Positions 26,501-34,400 of a stretch of DNA of 64,000 nucleotides are shown here, piece by piece. The position numbers were made by a program, and so were the translations under genes. The notes under the pieces were generated by a model that searched no databases, had not been told where the DNA came from, and saw only the letters and a program-made list of their open reading frames with translations. Source of the DNA: UBA8752 sp965657965 (lineage in GTDB: Bacteria > Bacteroidota > Bacteroidia > Flavobacteriales_D > Sanyastnellaceae); contig CBFHQM010000005.1 of NCBI GenBank assembly GCA_965657965.1, forward strand, positions 49,461-113,460, read 5' to 3'. The stretch's first letter is position 1. Each line of letters starts with the position of its first letter.

Positions 26501-26869
26501 AGCACGTACACAGTGATTTTGACTGCGGTCAGCACCGACGGCGTGTGCACGGACCAAGCTGTTCAAGACATCACAGTTGTTTTCCCGGACACCACCTCGG
26601 CCATTGCTGAATTGTTGTCACCGACGGGTCCAGTTCAGGGGGGACCCATTCCTTTTGGCCAAGGCGTTTCTCTTCGGTTAGACGTAGAAGTGGACGTGGC
26701 CCGTTGGGAAATGAGGGATGGGTCGGGGCGATTGGTCCAAAGCGGTGGTCCTGCGTTGGCGGGCTCCTCATTGACCATTACGGGCCAAGGTCTTCGCTCC
26801 GGGTGGCACGTGATAGTGTTTACCGGCGCTCAAGGGCGCCAATGGACACTGCCTGTGAGCATCCGCTGA
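23513..26869 (+). CDS. large secreted multidomain protein, probable T9SS client (type A sorting domain)
   Basis: The 1118-aa product has a signal peptide (cleavage near GAYAQ). The N-terminus (about 28-235) and a middle segment (about 465-620, FFSEYVDGSTFSKGLEIYNP) look like lamin-tail domains, which in secreted bacterial proteins often accompany nucleases. Between them are Cys-rich modules starting CDGG. Then come a Calx-beta-like domain (about 625-740), an OB-like/DUF5689-like region (about 750-950), a PKD domain (FGDGSPLDTTASPFHDFP) and a C-terminal beta-sandwich ending GLRSGWHVIVFTGAQGRQW, like T9SS type A sorting domains. No catalytic site is recognised; it may be an adhesin or surface-binding protein. 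Confidence 0.8.
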   Translation: MRSLHQPLLGFFVLAFSLTATLSGAYAQNVFLNEVDADNNSVPDSLEFVELFSGPNVPLDGHIVVFYKGGGNTVTTNVYAAFDLDGMSTDSLGFFVLGNPAIEAATVIFEPGLLRDGGDAVALFEGDSADFVNGTPLTTTGLLDAVVYGTGDQTNPFLIDSLTPGQPQLDEWMLGSQNGGALAWSRLPDGGPAFSSDQMVLQQPTPGYTNLLDCDGGLIEAQGAVDGVAQVCVDLAGGFLPFTASTNALESTYGLVITDMDGDVLDVVPGGQGNLGYNFTGSPAGPCLVWGMSYDGDLVASSIEVGAPYDSISASGCVAFSALPVEVNRIYCLPPSCDGGAVMTAAGTDEAVGCLSFANTLINFGYTTQSPDADYLFVIADEEGQILDSTSTPEYDFELLGLGEYTVYGFGYLGNIDSASVALGAPVSELQADSCGLLSGQSLDVSILACDPSGLCSDLFFSEYVDGSTFSKGLEIYNPSATSAADLSEYTVKTYNNGSTVANHELELSGSLGPGQVYMIANPGAESALSQLADVLDDVTLFNGNDATTLERNGVVVDALGVVGENPGDGWAVNDVTMLHNTLVRNPDVTVGSADWDVVSQQWMDYPENTFDFFGEHNALPCGLDTTSVPTVGFAVSDIVAFEGDLIAIELPVDLPLNEVVVEVDVLAGGSAQPVSDFGTLFPLTLTFPQGWLAPQSFTVGIVDDFEPEGIETFTLTLTILSGEAEVSVEEVTVQIAPSDLGFPHYPIADVRGVNGSGVLDSLLIPCELRGVVHGFNTYPSGLRFTIIDPSSGIEVYSPVENYNYLVQEGDSVRVRGAIQQFQGRAQILADTLILAAEDQALNEPQLVNVLGEDSESDLIRLKCVELVNPAEWTNVAPQFEVYVSTGAALYKMVIDADTDIFGSEAPEGIFGVTGIGGQRDDDAPFLDNYTILPRGAFDLSEPVMAAFEADSDWNTEDGPVPFENQSAGAGGYLWSFGDGSPLDTTASPFHDFPVDSTYTVILTAVSTDGVCTDQAVQDITVVFPDTTSAIAELLSPTGPVQGGPIPFGQGVSLRLDVEVDVARWEMRDGSGRLVQSGGPALAGSSLTITGQGLRSGWHVIVFTGAQGRQWTLPVSIR

Positions 26870-26872
26870 TTG

Positions 26873-27760
26873 ATGGGGCGCTCCAAAGCCACGTTCCTGC
26901 TCCACGCGACGGTGGTCGTGTTTGGCTTTACCGGGGTAATGGGCAAGCTGATTCAGCTCCCGGCTGTGCCGCTGGTCTTTTGGAGAACCTTGATTGGTGC
27001 CTTGGGCCTTCATGCCTGGATGGTCTTCCGAAGCCCGGCCAACCGGCTTCCCTCTGCACTTCGTGTTCCCGTAGCGCTCACTGGGGCGCTGGTGGCGGTG
27101 CATTGGGTCACTTTTTTTGCAGCGATCAAAGCGTCCACGGTGTCCATGGCGTTGGCTGTGATGGCGACTGTGCCTTTTTTTGTGGCCTTCGTCGAACCCG
27201 TAGTGCGTCGCAAGCGGGTTGACCCTTCTGAGCTTTTGTTGGGGGTGGTGGCCATCTTCGGCCTGTGGTGGATGTACCGGGTCGATGTCTCTGCAGGGTG
27301 GGGAATGGCCTTGGCCCTGGTGAGCGCCTTTTGTGCCGCGTTGTTTGGCACGTTGAACAGCGTGTGGAGTCAGCGCGCTGGATCTTTGTCTGTTTCCCGT
27401 TTGGAATTGGCTGTGGCGTGCGGGGCACTGGCTTTGTGGATGGCCTTTTTCGGGGGTTGGGAAGCCGCCTTGCCGCGTGGGTCTGACTGGGCTTGGTTGT
27501 TGATCTTGGGTCTTGTGGCCACCTCATTGGCTTTCGCTGTGACTGTAGCGGTCATGCGCGTATTGAGCCCGTTTACTGTGGCCATGGCCATCAACTTAGA
27601 GCCCCTCTATGCAATGGGCCTTGCGGTGTTGATTTTTGGGGATGATGAGGTGATGCCGCCTGGATTTTATGGCGGTGCCGCAATTTTGATTTTGAGCGTC
27701 TTTTTGGATGTTGTGATCAAAAGACGCCGCCGATTAAAATCGGCTGATTCAGCGATTTAG
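26873..27760 (+). CDS. EamA/DMT-superfamily transporter
   Basis: A 295-aa inner-membrane protein with about ten hydrophobic helices and the internal duplication of EamA domains: first repeat FLLHATVVVFGFTGVMGKLI to PFFVAFVEPV, second from about residue 140 (GMALALVSAFCAALFGTLNS) to INLEPLYAMGLAVLIFGDDE. Family members export amino acids or other metabolites; the substrate cannot be told. ATG at 26873 follows the previous stop by three bases; a TTG at 26870 is the alternative. Its last four bases overlap the convergent hemW gene. Confidence 0.9.
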   Translation: MGRSKATFLLHATVVVFGFTGVMGKLIQLPAVPLVFWRTLIGALGLHAWMVFRSPANRLPSALRVPVALTGALVAVHWVTFFAAIKASTVSMALAVMATVPFFVAFVEPVVRRKRVDPSELLLGVVAIFGLWWMYRVDVSAGWGMALALVSAFCAALFGTLNSVWSQRAGSLSVSRLELAVACGALALWMAFFGGWEAALPRGSDWAWLLILGLVATSLAFAVTVAVMRVLSPFTVAMAINLEPLYAMGLAVLIFGDDEVMPPGFYGGAAILILSVFLDVVIKRRRRLKSADSAI

Positions 27761-28878
27761 TTCATCAACTCCAGTGTAATGCCGTCCCCCATGGGCCAGT
27801 GCGCTTCAGGAATTCTGAGGCGACCATCATGCCATTCACACTGGCCTTTTTCAATGAGGCTTGCAAGCGCAGGTTGAGTTTGTACATCGATGCCCGTGGC
27901 CGCTTTTACGGCTTTTGGGCAAACCCCTTGAATGCGGCGCAAACCCGTGATCAGTGCTTCGTTGAATTGATCTTTCGGCAAGAGGGACTCTTCTTCCCTT
28001 TGCGAGGGGAGGTTGGCTGATTCAGCGGCCTGCATGTAACGTGCGTTAGACCGTCCGTTCCACCAGCGTTTTTCGTGTCGGTGACTGTGCGCGCCTGGGC
28101 CAATGCCGAGGTATGGCGTTCCGGACCAATAGGCACTGTTGTGTCGACTCTCTCCACCTTTTCGGGCGAAGTTGGACACCTCGTAGTGCGAAAAGCCCTC
28201 GGCTTTTGTGGCCTGACACAAAACGTCATATTCCTGAACCACCTTTTCATCTGGAGGCGGTGCGACCTGTCCTTTGGAGAGTTGGTCGCCATAACGGGTT
28301 TTGGGTTCCGCGGTCAAAATGTAACAACTCAAATGGTCCACCGGAAGGTCGCAGGCGCGGTCAATGTCGTCGGTCCACCGGTCTTCTTTTCCAACGGGGA
28401 CGCCGTAGATGAGGTCCAGGGAAAGGTGCTCAAATCCTGCCGTTGCCGCCTGCCGGACCACGTCTTCGGCCCTTTCCGCGCCGTGGATGCGCCGCATCCA
28501 CTGCAAAACATCCGGCTGAAAGCTCTGCACACCAATGCTAAGCCGGTTAACCCCAGAAGCTTTGAGTCCATCGAGAATGTGGGCATCGAGGTCTTCAGGA
28601 TTGGCCTCGAGCGTCCATTCTTGGAGGTCCCAATTGGCCTCAGAAAAGGCCACTTCAGCAATCTCTTGAAGGGCCGCAGGAGACAGGAGACTGGGAGTGC
28701 CACCACCGAAATACAGGGTGGTGAAGGTTTCGTCTTGCCACTGGGGCAGCGACGTTTTGAGCTCTTGGATCAAGGCCTGCACCATGCGATCGCGGTCCCC
28801 CAATTTGGTCGTGAAATGAAAGTCGCAGTAGGTGCACGCTTGGGCGCAAAAGGGAATGTGCACATAGAGACCGGCCAT
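27757..28878 (-). CDS. hemW: radical SAM protein HemW (coproporphyrinogen III oxidase-like heme chaperone)
   Basis: The 373-aa protein starts at MAGLYVHIPFCAQACTYCDF, carrying the radical SAM cluster motif CxxxCxxC, with the family's GGGTPSLL, LEANPE, RLSIGVQSF and GIGPGAHS motifs. HemW proteins are short relatives of HemN that bind heme and are thought to deliver it to respiratory enzymes; true HemN activity is unlikely. The open frame extends 103 codons upstream to 29187, but that part lies antisense to the biotin carrier gene and is not protein-like. The gene is divergent from that gene with 41 bases between the starts. Confidence 0.93.
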   Translation of the reverse strand: MAGLYVHIPFCAQACTYCDFHFTTKLGDRDRMVQALIQELKTSLPQWQDETFTTLYFGGGTPSLLSPAALQEIAEVAFSEANWDLQEWTLEANPEDLDAHILDGLKASGVNRLSIGVQSFQPDVLQWMRRIHGAERAEDVVRQAATAGFEHLSLDLIYGVPVGKEDRWTDDIDRACDLPVDHLSCYILTAEPKTRYGDQLSKGQVAPPPDEKVVQEYDVLCQATKAEGFSHYEVSNFARKGGESRHNSAYWSGTPYLGIGPGAHSHRHEKRWWNGRSNARYMQAAESANLPSQREEESLLPKDQFNEALITGLRRIQGVCPKAVKAATGIDVQTQPALASLIEKGQCEWHDGRLRIPEAHWPMGDGITLELMN

Positions 28879-28919
28879 GGTCTGCAATTTCGCTCCGGTT
28901 CCGCGGTAAATTGCGTTCC

Positions 28920-29384
28920 ATGTCCGCCTTCCGTGATCTTCAGGGGAACAACGCCCCTTCTGCGCCCGCCCAATTCGACCTTCACCGGGATGCCCGGGGG
29001 ATATGGTGGGTTCGCGTCGGGCGTCAAAATCACCGCGTTGCATTGCACCAGGCGACCTCGGGCCAATGGGAAGTGCACCTTGATGGGGTGAGTTCGGTTT
29101 GGGTCCAGCACGGTCTTCGCGAGCAATTGATGGAGCGCATGGGGTTGGAAGACGCTGCGAGCAGCGCATCGAAGGAGCTTCGTGCACCCATGCCAGGAAA
29201 AGTGCTTGAATTGCTGGTAAAGGAGGGGCAACACGTGGCAGAAGGCGATCCGATGTTGGTTTTGGAGGCCATGAAAATGGAAAATGTGCTGCGTTCTGCT
29301 GGTGAAGGCAGTGTGGGTCGAATCCATGTAGATGCCGGTCAAGCGGTAGAAAAAGACGCCGTTCTGATCGAGTTGGTCGACTGA
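28920..29384 (+). CDS. biotin carboxyl carrier protein (biotin/lipoyl attachment domain)
   Basis: A 154-aa protein whose last 70 residues are a biotinyl domain: LRAPMPGKVLELLVKEGQHV-like start, the biotinylated Lys in EAMKMEN, and VDAGQAVEKDAVLIEL. The N-terminal part is the small beta domain that precedes it in carriers of acyl-CoA carboxylases. Normally such a gene lies beside a biotin carboxylase and a carboxyltransferase; neither is here, so it serves enzymes encoded elsewhere. ATG at 28920 (MSAFRDL) is preferred to TTG at 28911. Confidence 0.88.
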   Translation: MSAFRDLQGNNAPSAPAQFDLHRDARGIWWVRVGRQNHRVALHQATSGQWEVHLDGVSSVWVQHGLREQLMERMGLEDAASSASKELRAPMPGKVLELLVKEGQHVAEGDPMLVLEAMKMENVLRSAGEGSVGRIHVDAGQAVEKDAVLIELVD

Positions 29385-29463
29385 GCTTCTGGGCAACGTT
29401 CTGTCCTCACCCTTCGTTGTGGATAATCCCTGACCGCGCCTGATGAAGGGCGCGTGTCGCGGC

Positions 29464-29471
29464 TACCTTCG
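29464..29471 (+). promoter_or_regulatory. possible -7 box (TACCTTCG) for the T9SS adhesin cluster
   Basis: One base from TAnnTTTG and 10 bases before the ATG at 29482, which would put transcription start next to the start codon. A perfect but isolated DnaA box, TGTGGATAA, lies at 29418-29426. Confidence 0.3.
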
Positions 29472-29481
29472 AATTATACCC

Positions 29482-30480
29482 ATGTGTACATTCAACGCTC
29501 GGCACACTTTGGCCGCCATCCTACTGATGGCGGGAGGACTCCCTCTTTTTGCCCAAACGTGCTCTGACCCTCAAACCCTTTGTCCGGAGGCACCGACATC
29601 GGTCTTCGTTCTCGATGGCGCCGACGCCTTCTTGAATTTCGAATGCATAGACGCCACTCATGTGGCGGTGATGCGCTTTCGGTCGAACCACAATTTTGGA
29701 AGCCCGGGCACGGCCCGCATTCGAATTACCCAAGTCTCTTGCGAAGGGGAATTTGGTCCAGACAGTTTGTCTGCGGTGGTGGTCAGCGCAACAGGTGACC
29801 CTTGTGACCCCGCTGGACTCACCGCCATGGGCCCTTGCGTTTCTGGTGTTGATGACTTGGTCTGGGAAACGTCAACGCTCATGCAAAACAGTGAGTATTT
29901 CTTGCTCATCGGCACTGAGCATGATCCGGCCGACACGCTTTGCGGCATGTACGTTGAACTGGAAGGCGACGGCGTCACTTTAGACGTTTGCTGCAATCAC
30001 ACCCTGATTTCTGGCGCCTCAGCCGAACTGTCTGTTGAAGGCGGTGACCCCGTTTTTGGTTACGTGTGGTCTCCCGATTTTTACCTCTCGGATCCTACAG
30101 CGGCCACCACGACGGTGACGCCAGCAGAAACGATTTCTTACCAAGTGGACGGGCAGATTGGTGATTGTCAAGTCACCTCTTCGGTCACCGTAACCGTCGG
30201 GTCTCCCATTGGCGTCCCCAACAGTTTCACGCCTAACGGAGACAACATCAATGATTTCTGGGGCATCGACGGCATTGCTGCCTTTCCAGGGGCAAAGGTG
30301 GAGGTCTTTAATCGTTGGGGGCAATTGGTTCATCGGTCCTTGGGGTATGCCCAGCCATGGGACGGAACAGGCCGGTCTGGAAAACCGCTGACGCCGGGGA
30401 CTTATTACTATGTGATTGAGTTGAACGACGCGGATCTTCCGATTCCGCCAGAAACGGGGCACGTGGCCATCATTCGATGA
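29482..30480 (+). CDS. secreted protein with T9SS type B (gliding-motility-type) sorting domain
   Basis: This 332-aa protein starts with a signal peptide (MCTFNARHTLAAILLMAGGL, cleavage near LFAQ). The middle is an unassigned Cys-containing beta domain (Cys at QTCSDPQTLCPE, SCEGEFG, CCNH), followed by an Ig/PKD-like segment near residue 190-240. The C-terminal about 85 residues are a clear type B sorting domain: PNSFTPNGDNINDFWGI, VEVFNRWGQLVHRS, WDGTGRSGKPLTPGTYYYVI. It should be exported by the T9SS and attached to or released from the cell surface. Its stop overlaps the PorP-like gene by four bases, the typical client-PorP arrangement. Confidence 0.88.
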   Translation: MCTFNARHTLAAILLMAGGLPLFAQTCSDPQTLCPEAPTSVFVLDGADAFLNFECIDATHVAVMRFRSNHNFGSPGTARIRITQVSCEGEFGPDSLSAVVVSATGDPCDPAGLTAMGPCVSGVDDLVWETSTLMQNSEYFLLIGTEHDPADTLCGMYVELEGDGVTLDVCCNHTLISGASAELSVEGGDPVFGYVWSPDFYLSDPTAATTTVTPAETISYQVDGQIGDCQVTSSVTVTVGSPIGVPNSFTPNGDNINDFWGIDGIAAFPGAKVEVFNRWGQLVHRSLGYAQPWDGTGRSGKPLTPGTYYYVIELNDADLPIPPETGHVAIIR

Positions 30481-31427
30481 AGGGATTTCAAGTTTTTCTG
30501 CCGTTGGCCTTGTGTGCAGTCCTTGCTGGGACAACAGGGACGGTTGCGGCCCAGCAGTTGCCTACTCGGACGAATTGGCAGTTCAATTATTTTCAAGAAA
30601 ACCCGGCTTTTGCTGGGTTCACCGACTGTCTTGAACTCAAGGCCGGCTACCGACAGCAGTGGGCGGGATTCGATGGTGCTCCGCAAACAGCGTTTGCCAA
30701 CTTGCAAGGCGAAATTGGCCGCTCTGCGGGCGGAGGAATCCATGGTTTTGGCGGCCGTGTCACCGACGATTCAGCAGGCCCTTACGGTTTTACTCAGCTT
30801 GACTTGGCGTACGCCTATCACCTCAAGATGGCGCAGGGTTGGCGCCTTGCAGCGGGTGCGGCAATCGGGTTTATGCAGTATCGTTTGAGCTTAAGCGACA
30901 TTGTTTTGCCCGACTTCCAGGCGGGCAATGACCCGGCAATCACGTCGAACGCCAATCAGCTGTTGGCCCCGACCATGGACTTCGGGTTGTGGGTGTACAA
31001 CAAGTACACGTTTTGGGGGCTTTCCATTCAAAACTTGATTGAACCATCGGTCGACCAGTGGGGCTTGGACACGCGCTTTCGACGTCATGTGGGGTTTTAT
31101 GGCGGCTCATTGATTCGCTTGGAGGGTCCTTGGAGTTTTCACCCCGCAGGCTCTCTTCGTTTTGCAGCAGGGGCTCCGGTCGCTGTCGATGTACAGGCCT
31201 TGTTTGATTACGACGAAACTGTTCGTTTCGGTGTGGGTTACCGCAATGAGTCTGCCCTGTTTGGCTTGTTCAATCTCCAGATTACCGAGAACGTCAAGTT
31301 GGGTTACGCTTACGACTGGAATGTCGGCGCGTTGCAACAAGCCGCATCGAGTACACACGAGATCACGCTGGGAATTTTGGCCTGTCCTGTGAGGGGCGGG
31401 CACGTCCCTTGTGCGGCTTTTCAATGA
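30477..31427 (+). CDS. PorP/SprF-family T9SS outer-membrane protein
   Basis: A 316-aa protein with a signal peptide (cleavage near VAAQQ) and the PorP/SprF opening TNWQFNYFQENPAFAGF. The rest alternates amphipathic beta strands with Gly- and aromatic-rich turns, ending ITENVKLGYAYDW and a final strand, as expected for an outer-membrane barrel. Such proteins help particular type B clients to reach or stay on the surface (SprF serves SprB). The ATGA overlap with the upstream client gene suggests it serves that protein. Confidence 0.88.
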   Translation: MKGFQVFLPLALCAVLAGTTGTVAAQQLPTRTNWQFNYFQENPAFAGFTDCLELKAGYRQQWAGFDGAPQTAFANLQGEIGRSAGGGIHGFGGRVTDDSAGPYGFTQLDLAYAYHLKMAQGWRLAAGAAIGFMQYRLSLSDIVLPDFQAGNDPAITSNANQLLAPTMDFGLWVYNKYTFWGLSIQNLIEPSVDQWGLDTRFRRHVGFYGGSLIRLEGPWSFHPAGSLRFAAGAPVAVDVQALFDYDETVRFGVGYRNESALFGLFNLQITENVKLGYAYDWNVGALQQAASSTHEITLGILACPVRGGHVPCAAFQ

Positions 31428-31476
31428 ATCAGATGGAACCCCAAAGCCCTTTTTTACGTAGCCAGAAACGGTGCCC

Positions 31477-34400
31477 ATGAAGAAGCAACGAGAAGAATAC
31501 AGCCCCATGTTGTCCTGCCTTGAGCGCAGTCCCGGGCGTGTGGTCTTCCAGTGGCTTTGCTTGGTGCTTATTTTCTTTGCGTGTCAAGCTGTATCGGCGC
31601 AATGTCCATCTGAAATTGAGGTGCTTCAGCCCATCTCTTGCAGTGGTGCAGATGACGGCATTCTCACGGTGACCGTTCCTGAGGGGGAAGACCCTGATGA
31701 GGTATACTGGTTGTTTGAGAACGACACCTTGTTTGGAATGGTTCAGTCAGGTCTTGGCCCTGGCAGTTACCTCGCCTTTGTTCCGGGGTGCAGTGCGCTT
31801 GGGGCAACGTTGAATGAGCCGTTCCCCTTTTTTATTACCTCTGCCATTGTGCAGTCTCCGACTTGCGACAACCCTTGCTCTGGCATCATTGAGGCCACCC
31901 CCAATTTTGGCACAGGCAGTGTGACTTTTGGTTGGTCCCACGATGCAGCAGAAACCGGGTCCACGGGTTCAGGTATTTGTGAAGGGGTCGTTTTGATTTC
32001 GGCCACGGACGCGAATGGTTGTCAGGACCAAGACGTGGTGGTGGTCGACATTCCCCCTGTTGAAGCTCTGGCCTTTGGCACCTCGCCCAGTTGTAACGGC
32101 CTCGAAGACGGTTCGGTTTCCGCTGTGGCTTCGGGTGGGGTAGAAGGAGGGTATTCTTTTGAGTGGACACTGTCAGATGGAACCCCTGTGGGAAGCGAGG
32201 CGAACCTCTTCGGTTTGGGTGCGGGGCTTTATTTCGTCACGGCCACGGATGCGGGCGGTTGTAGCATGACGGCCAATGTTGTTTTGGACGATCCTGCCCC
32301 AGTGAGCATTGACATGAGTTCCACAGGCGTGGCTTGCTTTGGGGACGAGGACGGCACGGCGACTGCCCTGTTTTCGGAGGGTGAGTTTTATGCCTGGTCT
32401 GGCCCCAATGGCTTTGCCGAGAGCGGGCCTGAATTGGCCGCGATTCAAGGCTTGTCCCCGGGTGTGTACTCTGTTTTGGTGACCGATTCTGACGGGTGCT
32501 TTGGGGAGGGAAGTGTGGAAGTTGAGCAGCCTGAATTGCTCGAGGGGGAGCCTTTTTCGTCTCCTCCAACCTGCCCTGGACTGTCCAATGGAACGGCCGG
32601 TGTTTTGGCCTTGGGAGGCACCGCTGATTTTAATGTGACTTGGACGTTGCCCGCGGGGGACACCTTTTCGGGAGACTTTTTGACGGGCCAGCCGGCTGGG
32701 GTCTACTCCTTCGATTTGGTGGACGCCAATGGATGCGCAGCCATGGGTGCGGTGACGTTGGTTGATCCTGCTCCCGTTACCGTGGACTTGACCTTGACCT
32801 CCCCGCCATGTGCGGCTGGAGAATTGGCCAGCACAGGGTCGATCGAAGCTGTGGCTGAGGGTGGTTTGGGGCCTTATCTGGCCGCTTGGATTGACGTCTC
32901 TACGTCGAATTTAATCGGGTCAGAATTGTCCATCGACAATCTTTCTGCTGGCACCTACGGGCTGGGCGTTTCAGATCAGTTGGGGTGCACGGTAGACACT
33001 GTGGTGACGCTATCGGCGCCTGACGTCTTGACCCTTTCTGTATTTGCAGCGCCGCCTTCGTGCTTTGAATCCGCAGATGGTCAAGCCATTGCGGTTGTAG
33101 AGGGAGGAACCGCCGATTACACCGTACTGTGGACGGGAGACGTTGAGCCAACTGTTGGCCTTAACATCTCCAACTTGTCGGCAGGTCAATATTCAGCTTC
33201 TGTAAGCGACGAATTGGGATGCACGGCATCAGCCGGCGTGGTCTTGGTGGACCCAGCCCCGCTCGAGTTTTCTGCCACCACGACGCCAGTAGGGTGTTCT
33301 GGTGCTGACGGGACGCTGTCGAGCAGCGCAACCGGGGGTGTTTTGGATTACGAAGTCCAATGGACTGGCCCCGAGGGTGCGCTTGGTTCGGGTTTGGAGT
33401 GGACTGAATTGGTGCCGGGCTCGTACACCGGTGAATTAACGGACGCCAACGGCTGCGTCGCGATCGCCAATGCCGAAGTCGCCTTGCTTCCTGAGTTGTT
33501 GCTCGAATCGGTTGACCTTGTGTTTGATTGCGCAACAGGCACGGCCAGTTTAACTGCGAGTGCAACCGGGGGTGATGCCCCAGTCATCTTGACCCTTGAA
33601 GGACCATCCGGCACCGTGAATGCCGCCAATTGGATCACGCTTACGGAGGGGCAATACAACCTGGTTGCTACTGACCAAAGGGGGTGCACTGCGGATACGG
33701 CCTTTGCCGTTTCGGCCCTTTTGACGATTGAAGTTGGCGTTTCTCCAGCAGGATGCGGAGGTGCAGGAGAAATTGAAGTCACGGCCGCAGGAGGTTCTGG
33801 AGAGGTTCAGTTTTCTGAGCTTTCCTTGGGACCCCCGACCACAACGGACGGCATGACCGCATCTTGGACAGAATTAGCGGTTGGCACCTATGTCGTGATG
33901 GCCGAAGATGGCCTGTGCGCGATAGAGACAGAGGCCATTGTGGAAGGTGCGACGCTGTTTTCGTGGACGGTGGAGACCGTTGATTTTGGTTGCGCGACTT
34001 CTCCGGGCGGTGTATCCGTCATGGTGGAAGGCGGCGTTGCCCCGATTGAGTACTCTGGGGAAGGGGTAACTGATCCGGCATTGTGGAGCACGTCGGACAC
34101 CGTGGGGTTGTTGCCGGGCCAGTATTTATTGGCCGTGGAAGACGCTGCTGGCTGCGCCCGTGATACCATAGTGGACATCGCACTTGTTTCCCCGCTTTCC
34201 TTGTTGGCGAGTGCCACAGACATCCTTTGTTTTGGCGGCGAGAACGGCGCCATTGCTGTGGAAGCCACAGGTGGAACGGGCAGTCTCCTCGTCGGCGCTC
34301 AGGGGCCGCAGGGGTTGCTCTCTGTTCCCCTCGACAATTTGGTGGTGGGGGATTACACGGTGGGTGTAGTGGATACGCGTGGGTGTTCGGCCGATACTGT

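Noticed and set aside
28075..29091. Plus-strand 338-codon open frame
   Set aside because: It is antisense to hemW, whose radical SAM motifs are intact; the shadow frame arises from codon bias.
29418..29426. Perfect DnaA box TGTGGATAA
   Set aside because: It is isolated; a single 9-mer is expected by chance at this scale and there is no cluster, so I do not place the origin here.
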